This document shows positions 44,401-56,500 of a DNA stretch of 64,000 bases, in pieces. The stretch comes from Branchiostoma floridae. Lineage: Eukaryota > Chordata > Leptocardii > Amphioxiformes > Branchiostomatidae. The stretch lies in the NCBI RefSeq assembly GCF_000003815.2, contig NC_049979.1, forward strand, positions 1,754,380 to 1,818,379, read 5' to 3'. The translations under genes and the position numbers were made by a program. Within the stretch, counting starts at the first letter, position 1, and each line of letters begins with the position of its first letter. The notes beneath the pieces are model-generated. The model searched no databases and had not been told where the DNA came from. It saw nothing but the letters and a program-made list of their open reading frames with translations.

Positions 44401-47400
44401 ATGTCTTAAATACAGGAATGAATGCCTTGTTGTCTCTGATACCATGTTTTGTCCCTTTAATTTTTGTTACAACATTCATCACAACATTATCTTTGAAAAT
44501 ATAATGTAGCCATCTTGTTTTTTTTCACCCATCTTGTTTTTTTTCCGCCCTATCGCACTATTTTTGCAGTCTGCAGAGGATGTCATCCATAAAATTTACT
44601 TGCTGTGGCCTTAGCGCTTTTTCCTTTATTTTCCCTTGTCTATTTGTACCGGGCACTTGTGTTGTAACTAACTCATACGCAGTCTGCCATTAATCTCTAG
44701 AATTAGAGGCTTGGCAGTACGAAAGAAGAAGAATGTAAAACTATACTGTACCTGGATCCTCGTGACAAGGGCAGGAGGTTGTAGAAGTAGTAGACCAGGT
44801 ACAGGATGGTGTTGACAAGAGTGTCGACGTCCTGAAACACAAGGCAGAAAACTGTGTTAGTACAGACATGCTCTGATGTGTGTAAAAAAAAGGGGAGGCC
44901 TACAACACCCAGCGTGGGGAGTGGGTGGGTCCTACAACATGCGTGAGGCGTGCTTTGGCTTTGTAAACCCGATTGGTGTTCTTATGGTTAGGGTTAGGGT
45001 TGTTGCCTTTCCTTGTAGAAAGTTTTTTTTTTTTAGAGTCTAATTCTAAAGCTTCTGGGTTTGAATCCCCAAGGCCTATACGTCACATTTCCAAACCGGG
45101 GCCCAGCCGGGCAGATGTCGGGAAGGAAAAGTATGATCATATACTAGATATAGAAGACAACTACACAAGACGAAGAGAGAATCTAATACCATGATTGTGA
45201 ATATTTCTATGTAATGAGTTCGTTTACACAAACATCCCGGCCGGGCCACGGTTTGGAAATGTGACGTTAGCCCAAGCAAGCACCAGTTTCACAACAGGTA
45301 CAGTCTGCGTAAGACCAGACTGCAAAGTTTGACCCACTCACACCTGGATGGACCCCTATGCTTTTCGACAAGTTTATTGTTTATCAACTCCTTTAGTTGT
45401 TTTTTTTACAATCTGCAGCATCTACTCTTCCAGGAGTAATAATTATACATAACACATGAACACATAACATACACAACATAAGATTAGTGTGCTAAGTGCA
45501 TCTCCCAAAGGTGAATCACTGGTGCCAGCTAGGGATTCAAACCCAGAACCTCCAGACTCTAAAGCAACAACCCTAACCACAATACCTTGAGCCAGAATGT
45601 GAGAAATTTAGGGGGTTCAGAACAGGGCTCTAGCCAGCTCGATTTTTTTTTTCGTCAGCCAATTCCCATTGTCGCGAAAACAATCTTCCATGAGTTAGAA
45701 AGACTGAACTGAGACCTTGAAAAACGGGTTTTTAATGAGATTATCGTATGCTAAAGGGCGCCACCACACTTCGTCAACAATAATTACAATAGCAAAACAA
45801 ACAGTGTGTGGCTTTTACGGCCGTGGACGGTGTGCCCAAGCCGCTTGTAGCTTCCACCAAGGATTTTTGTCCGTCAAGGTTAACGGATTGGTTTTAAAAT
45901 TTTTCCGTCACACGCAGCAAATTTCCGTCAATTGACGGAAAAACGGACGCTGGCTAGAGCCCTGGTTCAGAATGCTGCCAGCTAGGCCAGGACTGGAACC
46001 TTGAGCCTTTGTGATCCTAAAGCAGCGCTGCTAGCCACTAGACCAAAGCACACTACGCTTTTAGTACCTCAACACAGTGGTGCTCACCCAAAACACCTTC
46101 ACAACACCCCTACACTGGCAATGGCACATTCTGTGTATTAGTATCTACTGAACACCTGTTTGCTTCCACCTGGGGCCAGTCCACTTCCATCTGGGGGTGT
46201 CCAACCCTACATCAGACGTGTTAGAACAGATGGTGCCAATATGTTATATCATACACACATTATGATACAAATGTTAGGTATGAATTATCATGGACACCTT
46301 TGTTTTTGGTAAAAGAATATTCAGTAAATACCTGAATAAATGTCTTCCGAGACAGATGGATGCCAACAATTACCTGATTCATGAAAGTTCACAAATACAG
46401 TTAAGTAATCAAATCTATCAACGTTCAAAACCTGCAACTGTTTAACAACATCTCACCCAACAAACTAAATGAACAGTAATGGGGTCTCCTAGTTGTAAAC
46501 TGTACACTGTATGTGCGATCCTATTTATGCTATTATAGCACCTGTTCTCATTAAAAAGCACCTCTCCTTATTAAAATGTTTGGTCCTTACGTCCTGCATT
46601 ATTTCAGGAATCAGATACTTCTTAGACGGAGTGTATTCGGGGATTAAACTTCCGAATGCTTATTCAAACTCTGTTACTTGCAGTTACGAAAACCATTATG
46701 TGACTCTAAGCCAATTAGAACTCTCACCTATATTTTAGGTTGATATGCAAATACCAATTACTCCAGCAACAAAACTGGATATGATTTGGGAAACGGTCAG
46801 ACGTTTCAGGTAACATCTGACGAAAGATATCTGATGTTGTCTGAAACGTCTGACAGTTTCCCAAATCATATCCAGTTGCTGGATTCATTGCTATTTGGCG
46901 TATCTTATTACAGATGTACCTGGATGTCTAACCTTCATCGACGCAAATACTCACACAACCTCAGTCAGTTTAAATGTTGACCTTCCATTTTCATGGACAG
47001 TACCTTACCTTATTGTATACAGCCCCTGGGTGTTTTGTGAGCAACAAATTCATTGTGTGACTGTCTTTTATATGTAAATAACATCAAGATAGGTCATTAG
47101 TAAGAGTTTTTGTATTACATAGTGTATTGTGTATTGTACGCCTGCAATTTAGCCCATAGGACACGATGTATATTTTATGTGCTATGTGAATAGTATTCAA
47201 ACCTATTACAGCTCCCAAGTCTCTTCTGTCCTCTCTTCTATTTGCATAGAGGAAAGAAGAGACACTGGAGTTATGATAGGCTTGGATACCACTGGCTCTG
47301 GATTGTAGCCAGCCTGAAGTCATTTTCCGTCCCCTCAGTTATACATGTAAATTCTCTCTAGCGTTGAAGGTGCAACATTGCAAGGGGGGGTCTGGGCGTA

Positions 47401-50400
47401 TGCACCCCCAGAAAATTTTCAAATCTAGACCCTCTGAACCGCTATTTCTTGCATTTTGAGGTGTAAAGTTTGCTGGTAGACTAAGCTGTTCAACAGCATC
47501 TGTTTTGGTGGAAAAATTACACAAGGGAGACATTTTTTCTTACATCTTTACATAAGATGGAACGGGCAATTTTTTTTCGTCCCCAGGTGCAAAATTCGAT
47601 CAAAGGACGGAAGGATGGCTGCTGGCTACAACCCTGCACTTGCTCATCCAATAAACCATTTATCTGTGCATCTATCTATCTACTACTACTACTATCTCCC
47701 ATCCTCACCATTCCGTTTCCGCCCTTCTTGACCTCGTCAGTGATGCGGTTCCAGATCCACTCCATCTCCGAGTGGTACTGGCTGGTGCGGGTTTTTGTGG
47801 TGGCCGTGTCCATGGAGAACAGAATGTTTCCTTCCCTGAGAAGATGAAGGAAACATAAAAGAGGTTGCATGAAGAGCACATGGCTAATGTAGACGTGGAT
47901 GTTTCTTTTTGGTGGATGGAGAACAGGATGTCTCCTTCCGTGAATAGTTTCATCAGGTTGGTACGTCACTGAATAAAGAGACTCTTTTTACACAACCATT
48001 GGTTTATTCCACACCGACATTTCGGTGACCTTCTTTCCCCTGACAATACCGGTGCAATGGCCAAGTGGGTAGAGTGTTCGCCTTGCATTCGGAAGGTCGT
48101 GAGTTCGATCCCGGCCGAGTCATACCAAAGACTATAAAAATGGTACATGCTGCTTTCTCTGCTTAGCACTCAGCATTCGGGAAAGAGTATGGAAGTTGAA
48201 CACACACCACTACCAGTGGACTAGCCCCCTGCTGTAGTAATTGTGTTGTGTGGCCTAAGGGCTACTGAACCGGAGATGGGCGCCGCCCTATGCGCCATCA
48301 GGCGCGGGAAGGACTTTAACTAACTAACTAATTGGTTTATTCCACAAAGACATTTTGGTGACCTTCTTTCCCCTGAATTTCCCTGAAGAAGGTGACAGAC
48401 GGTCGCCGAAACGTCGGTGTGGAATAAACCAATGGTTGTGTAAAAAGAGTCTCTTTATTCAGAATGTTTCCTTCCCTGGGAGGGAGGACAAAACAAACCA
48501 TGCGTGAATTCAAACACAATTCAATCTCTGCAACTGGATAAAAACTTCTCTTCAGCATCACTTAAATGAACTGGCATTCTAGTGAAGCTTAAATGAACTC
48601 CAGGCATGCGTCAACGCGTCCAGAAGACGCACCTTTCTTCGAATAACAAGAAATTTGATGCTCTGGACGCACTGGCACTGAGGAGAAAAGCATGAAATTC
48701 TGATTGACCAGGGATGCTACCAGGTCATCTGTGGTCACAATCTTCTAATTTGACCTCTGTAACAGCATTTTTTGCCTTTTAGGATACCTTAGAATGCACT
48801 ATTTTAATTCAAAATCATCAAAAACTCTGCACCATGGAAGGTGGATGCCCCCGGACCCTCCTACAATAGTCACTTATGGCGACTCACCAATAAGTTTGGA
48901 CTCCCTATGATAAAATCCTAGCTAAAAGCCTGCGCCGCACCCTCGCAAAGCTCAGTCATACAGTAGACACATACTGGGACAATTTTCTAATGTGATTGTA
49001 ATGTATGACTGAAGGACACACATTCATGTGAAACTCAATGGAAAACATAGCTAATATCCATGACCAATTGCTCCACCCACAGAAACACAAGGACATGCCA
49101 GCCTGTTGTCTGCTATGCTCTCCTCCTAGGAGTGATTGATTACCACGAAACTCATGAGAAACACATTAGAATGACAGTCTCTAATTGGCCATAAGGAAAG
49201 CTTTTGGGTATATATCCTCCAAAGCAAACATTAGGAACCCTCTGACTAGGGAAAAAAAGGGAAGATACACACAGGGAGTATCTCCTCTTCTGCAGGGTGT
49301 GTTTCTCCAGTGTTTCCCCCAGAGTTTCTACTAATGAACTGTGCTTTGGAATAAAATGGCAGTCTAGCAAAGCTGAAGCGTGGTGGATGTCACTTGAACT
49401 GTCTAGAAGTAAATCTCCACCTGAAGCGTATTGGAACATTGTTTGACTGGATGCCTATCCTTCATAAACAATCAACCAGTACAGACAGACCTGGACCTGA
49501 TTGTAGTAGTACGGAATTACAATTAAGGGTTAATGACCCGCCCGAGGTGTATATGGTGTCATAACGCCTGGTCCTTTGCTATAACCACCGAATGAAACCA
49601 CCGAGTCACTCGGTGGTTTTATGAGGTGGTTATAGCAAAGGACCAGGCGTTATGACACCAGGTACACCGAGGAACAGGCGGATCATTAACGTTATTATCA
49701 TATAGCCTACCCAAACTTGCAAACTCCTGTATGACGCATAGATCCCTTGGTACTAAACAGTGTGAACTCCGTTGTCGAATTTCTGAAACTTCACATTTGT
49801 TCTTTGGTACATACATTTGTATTAAGGAGATTACAGATTGCATTTTGAAACCAAAATTTCCATAGAAAAAAAATTCGAAACACTGCAGTCTTTGGCTTTT
49901 TTGAACAACAAAACTCATTACCAATGTTAACAGAAGGAGCCATCCCCCTCTTGCAGTCTGTACTTATTCCCTCTGCTCTTGCATATGTTTCGCTCCTTTT
50001 GATTGGCCAATGCCTGCATATCCCTTACTTTCCTGTGTGTATTGCTCATTTTGATTGGTCAAAATGAATCGACACCGGCACCGGTGTTGATTTGCATCAA
50101 CACTGGTGCCGGTGTCGATGCAAATCGACAACGGTGCCGGTGTCGATTCATTCTGACCAATCAGAAGGAGGATACACACCTGCCTGGCCGGAATCTATAT
50201 GTTACTGCGTCATAACCAACGTGGAACGGGGTCTTCTGATTGGTCCGCGGCGCCTGGCTATATGATAATACCACATCATGGAGAGTATGAAAGTATTTAA
50301 TCGTACTGGTAGCCAGCCCTAGTCTTTCTCATTTTAAAATGCAGGCAGGAGTCAGTTACTCTATTAAACAGATTCCTCTGTGGCAAAATGGACCATTGTT

Positions 50401-53400
50401 TTTTGAGTATCGGACATTTACAACTTTTCTCAGACAATCAGGTCCAGGTTCAGGTCCGAACCTGGACCTGAACCGGACCTGAATTTTCTGTACCGGTACC
50501 CACTCCTAGCTTGGAGACTGGGGTATTGCAACAATGATAAGTTAGAGAAGATTTTGAGAAGCCTCACGTGTCTCCGCTGAGCGTGAGCATGAGCCCATCG
50601 TAGTTCTTGTTGCGTTTCTTGTCCTTGAGGCTGGGGACGTGCGTTCCCACCATGAAGCCGTTCTGCGTGCTGCTGCCACTTTTCTGCTGGGAGAAAAAAC
50701 AGCAAACTCTCCTCAATCCGTACATGTTGATTTCATACTCAGGCCTAGGAAAAAAATGTTGTGTTTCCTGTTTCCCTACCTACCCTAGAAAAACCTGCCG
50801 ACCCTAGACTTTTTGCAATTGGGTGGGCAGTGGAGTCACATAGCTTCCAGTTAGCATTTTTGTTCAGCCTGCTTTATACTGAAGTAAAAACTTGTCCTAT
50901 CTGATGAAGGATAAAATTGTATCTCTTAATGTACAAAATTAATTTTCAGTTTACTTTGTTTAACTGTATTGTTACAGTAATATGTCTCACTGGAGTTTTG
51001 GCCAGCCAAAAAAAAAAATACAAGAAAAAAAAGGACTGAAACAGGAAATGCAACATTTTTTTCCCTAGGCCTCACCTTTTTATACATTTCAGATGCCACT
51101 GCTTGATTGTAAAAATATTGCCCCCTTGCAGCATTTACAGGTACTACACCTTTCGTAGCTTCAAGCATTGCTCTCTCCTACTTCTAATCAGTTAACTTCT
51201 CACAATACACGTACTGCACTAAATCTTAGCTAGTTGCAGACACCCAGGCTAGCTGGTTAGAAGTGCCCCCTTGCAACTCCTATGAGTATTGCATCCGCCA
51301 TGGCTGCTTAGCAAAATGTACTCTCCAAGCAGAGCTTGAAGGGAAAGTCGTGACTAGGGCTGGGTATCGGTACAGCGTACCGGTACAAAACCGGTTTTTC
51401 TTATTGGACCGGTCCAGAAAAACCGGACCTGAAAAAATTAGGTGGACCGGATGTTGGACCGGTTAGAAAATTAACATATCATTTGATCAGGCATTCACAC
51501 GTTTTGGCGCTTGCAGGTGGAAGAAAATAACAAGAGTGAAGTAGAGTAGAGTTTATAGTCATTTCTACCAAGTTTTACAGTCAATCGTACAGGTGCAGTT
51601 AGCGTTGTATGATTTTAAGACGCCAGTGTAAGTCTAATACTCCACCAAACAGATTTCTTTGTAGTGAAATGTACCATTGGTATGAGTCATACTGAATCAG
51701 GTCCAGGTTCCGATCCGGGACCTGATCCTCTGGACCCGAACCGGACCTGGACCTGAATTTTCTGTACCGGTACCCACCCCTAGTCGTGACCTTTTTCTTA
51801 CATGCCATCTTTTTCTGTCAGCTATCCCACCTTACTATTGACAGAAACAGACAGCATATCAGAAAAATGTCACTATTTTCCCAATCAACCTCTGCTTGGA
51901 GAGTAAGCAAACGTACATACATTAGCATTCCACTATAATTACTATATGAAACTAACATTTTTGAGAATGGACGTTTTTGAGAACATAAAAAAAACTGCCA
52001 CCTTGCAGTACTTACGGGAACTACATCTACCTGTGCAGCATGAGTAGATGTGAGTTTTGCACAAGAACAAAAATTGTCATAAAGTCACAATTAACTGTTA
52101 TACAACATAACAAAGAACAAAGTAACCAAATTATTGCTATTTCGACAGCCCTGTTTACTCTGTGTGTCATGTTTTACAGTACCCCAATAATGTTGACTTA
52201 GCTACTGGAAATCCACTTTCATGCAAGGAACAGAAAAGATACTGTAAATTTGGTAATATTTGAAGTAACTGTTGTTTTCTTTTTGTGGTGACAACTTCAC
52301 CACAAATATGCATTTCAAATGTACTACTGCTACTGCACTACAAAATTGTTTTAAACACAAACTTAAAGGCAACCCAAGGAATATTAGATCGTTGAAGGTG
52401 GAAATATTCTGAATAAGGCAATCTGTAAAATATTGACATCTAATGCACTTTTTTAGCACACTTACATCATTATTTCTAAAATTGAGCCGTTAAAAACGGA
52501 GCAGAAACAAGCCGCACGAGGATTCTTGATCAAGTCCATATTTTTTTTGGGTCCAAATAATAGGGAATATCCTCGTGCGACTTGTCTCTGCCAGTGGGCA
52601 GTTTGTAACCGTATTTCAAAGTATGAAATAATCATGTACATGTGGGATATAGTGCAGTAGATATAGTGCAGTAGATGTCAATATCATACAGATTGCCTTA
52701 TTAATCATCCAGAATATTTCCACTTTTAAGGCTGTAATTTCACTTAGGATGCCTTTAAAATGCCAGTGAAAACTTCTTTTCGCCTCGTGAAAATCAAACC
52801 GTCATGAATATAAACGACAGCCACACCTTCATGACCTCTAAGAGCTCCTCGCAGTTTTGTGTCTTGCTGATCTCTGCCTTCAGGTTGGGGTGAGGCAGGC
52901 TGAAAGAGACAACATCGGGGGACAGTTAACACTTACGGCCTCTCTAACTGCTGACTTGTAGGTTAGTTTCTGTTCGTTTGTTTGTCTGTTAGGCCATGTC
53001 GATTTCATGATATGGATGACATCAACGCTCGCATCTACATCCAAAAGGTTCCATAAAGTTTTTGACCTGATACTGTAATGGTACCCAGCTGCTCCAAAAA
53101 CAAACAAAAAATGAAAATTGAAGAAAAAAAATTGTTGAAAAACAGCTGTGTAACAGTTACTGTAACTGTTGTAGAATGCCAAAGTCAAAGATGATGTTAA
53201 CAACCGAAAATAAAGAATCTGTTGTTCAGTCGTTTGTCCAACCTTCCTGACCACTTAGATCTCATAATGAAAAAAAACTTATTTTTCACCAATTTTTTTT
53301 TTCATTCACACCAGTTTTGGGGTTTTCTGAGGATATCATCCATATAATCAAACCAACATGGCGTTATTGTCGGTGTTATGGCAGCAATAGGTTAAAGAGT

Positions 53401-53527
53401 GATATTTCCACTGTATCTATTCCGTGTTTGCTGCTTAAGTCCAACACTACGAGTAAAATATAAGCTCCAAACAGATGTAAGAATCCCACTCTTTGTGTCT
53501 TTGAACCACCCTTAAGATGTCTAAATT

Positions 53528-53564
<37 letters not shown>

Positions 53565-56500
53565 CATTTTAATGATCCGCCTCCTACTCCTAGTGGGGGG
53601 TAAAGAGTTAAAAAGGTGTGCTACTGGAAATACATGTAGCTGTACAACGCAGAGCTGGATCCTTACATCTGCTTGGAGATTACACGGGTGGCATAACGTG
53701 TCTCATCATTAACCCTATCCCAGCCAAGGGTGCACCAAGATTGCATTATTTTGTTATAACAAATGTACGGCAGCAGTGTGGGGGTTAATGCTTGTGTAGA
53801 TGTGCTTAGTCTAAAATGCAGAGAAACTGACAGAAGCAGCTGCACACCGCCACCAGGCCTGACCAGTCAGGGGAGAAGGAGGGGGTTAGATAGACACCTT
53901 TCTCACGCGGCGGCCATGATAGATCTAAAACGAGTTCAATGCGGCAAACAAAAGGCTGTCCATCATAATTAGCAGTTCAGTCAATGATAACCTGCCAATT
54001 AGGAAAGTGACCAATAAGTGAATGGCTGCAAATCCATCAAAAATTTGCATTATTATGTTCTTGTTTTGCATCTCTTAAGGGACTATGAGATCAGTCTACA
54101 CTACTCTAAATCGGTACATCTTTCAGTGCATAACACTACTTGTAATATTTATTATTTTATCTTGTATTATAAAAAATTGTGTGGTTTGGGGGAAAACTAA
54201 ATGGGACCTGATTTTAGAAATAAGTTTTGCCTGTTTGCCTCATTGACCTCATCTTCGATCTATCATGGCCGACGCGTGAGAAAGGTGTATAGACACAGCT
54301 GGAGCAGACTGCAGAGGGCACTTTCCCATCTGCAGTACCAGTGTGAGCAGACAGGTGGCACCTCTCCCAGCCACCAGTACCATGTTTTGTCTTTTTTGTA
54401 GAGAGCACAAACATACTTTGGCGGTAGTTTAATCTGCGCTCCTGTGGCAGCCGTCGCCGCTGCAAGTTGTGCCAGTTTACTGGTGGGACGACATTGTGTT
54501 TATTTTTATTTATCTACTTCTAAATAAGATGATGATAATCAAGTCAAATCAAAATATTGGATATAAGTGTCACTTACAAAAATATGATGTTACTAACAAA
54601 AGTGGATATTACCTTAAAAATGTGTGGCAGTTATCAAAATATATTCAGTTTATATATATAAAGTCAAAGTCAAAGTAACTTTTATCTTGCATATCGTATT
54701 ACCTGGATGTCTAATCTTTATCGACAAACATTCATTTGGATACTATTACTAACTACTAATACTACTGTAACAGTATACCATTATGTGTACTGTTTTCACA
54801 TAGATAAGATATTTTGTCTCAGTTGAGATGACTTTCAAAGGAGCCCATAACAAGTTAACGGAACACAAACTTAGGAGGTCTAAAATTATACATGTGAAGT
54901 AAGATTCAAGGGTACAAACAAATCATACAAAGGAAGTGAACAATGATAATAGTGAATCATATCTTGAAAATCAAATGCACAGAACATTTGGAGAGATGCT
55001 TCCCTACTCCTGCAGTATGGCTAATCACCATCCAACCAGTAAACTACAAAAGAATCTTCTACAATATTTATGGGTAAAGTTAGTGATGTTTAGGCATGAA
55101 ATTTCCTTGTACAGTACATGTAGTGTTCCAACCAACAAAGAAGATAAGGATATGATTTATTCATATGACCCACTTAGATGTTACTAAGGCCACACCAAAT
55201 ACATTTGTTGCTTCTCAGATTTTTTTCAGAAAAGAATTTGACCGACAGGTAAAAAAGAAAAAAAATTTCGAAAGGTCTGGGGTGAATAAATATGGCTCAA
55301 ATAACAAAAAAACAACAGCCTGAGGAGTCTACTGGCACGTTTTATACAATGAATCCCTTCCTTTAATTTGTTTCTAATGTTTTGAGTAAAAGGCATTGCT
55401 TTTAGAATGAAATCATGTGTATGTGGCTCTGAATGGTAAACTTTGCAGGTTTGTGATCATAGCAAAACCGGTATTCTTCCTTTTTATTTTTTAAATGAAA
55501 AAAAATGGACTGGCGAATCCGAGAAGCAGCAACAACAAAAATTGGTGTGGCCTTAGGAAGCTGAAGGTATGTGTTAGGACTGTAAAAAGTAACAGGCATA
55601 TCAAAATCTCACTCGATGGAAAAATCTTACTTGCCCAAAAAGTGGGGTAGGTCATGTGCACTTGCCCGATCAGCATCTTCACTTACCCTGGACAATTGGG
55701 CTAATGGACTTGTCCAACCCTGCCTAACCCCACAACCAACCAATTTCTTGCCAAACATCTACATTTGTACATCATATACATCTAGCAAGCTGAAGGTACG
55801 TGTTAGGACAGACTAGGACAGACAAGGAAGCAGAACTTACTCCTGGTAGTGCATGACCATCTGTTTGGTGAGTTTGAAGGTCGTGTCCAGGTAGCCGCTA
55901 TATCGTATGTTTGTCACCTGTCCTCTGGAACAGAGCATGGCAGCAGTCAGAAAATGGAACATGGAATGAATATTGATAGTGAGTTCAGAGGCTCACATAA
56001 CTTTGTTCCTTCCTACAACTTGCATAGCAGCATTTTGTATGGAACATAGAACACAAATCTTCATCAGTTTCTCTGTAAATAGTTTCATCACTTTATTAGA
56101 TAAAGATAGTTTTTCACAACAACAAGCAAATTTCCATCCCGGGACCGGTTCTGGAGACAGCCATGCATCATGGTTTACACACATCCAAATTTGGTCGCCA
56201 GGCGTTTGCTCAGATCAAGGACGTCGTCTAGTGGATCCTTACCTGATCATATTCATGAAGTTGTTGAAGCCTGCGTTCATCTTACCTGATCATATTCATG
56301 AAGTTGTTGAAGCCTGCGTTCATCTTACCTGATCATATTCATGAAGTTGTTGAAGCCTGCGTCCATCTTACCTGATCATGTTCATGAAGTTGTTGAAGCC
56401 TGTGTCCATCTTACCTGATCATGTTCATGAAGTTGTTGAAGCCTGCATCCACGCTTTTTGCCGGCATCAAGTCTAACCACAACACAGGCTGCTCGGGGTC

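Larger units (their letters stand above)
47806..48487 (-). repeat. Three copies of a TTC13 acceptor border, two decayed
   Basis: Functional border at 47835 (CTCAG|GGAAGGAAACATTCTG). A second copy at about 47947-47906 reads CTATTCAC|GGAAGGAGACATCCTG with the AG lost, and would encode EGDILFSIHQKETS. The third, at about 48490-48463, has CTCCCAG|GGAAGGAAACATTCTG but is cut off by a foldback element. Confidence 0.8.

Noticed and set aside
44986-45002. Telomere-like TTAGGG repeats
   Set aside because: Only two units within a tRNA-like SINE segment.
48052-48125. Possible functional tRNA-Ala gene
   Set aside because: A and B boxes are present but the acceptor stem does not pair and the sequence continues into a SINE body repeated elsewhere.
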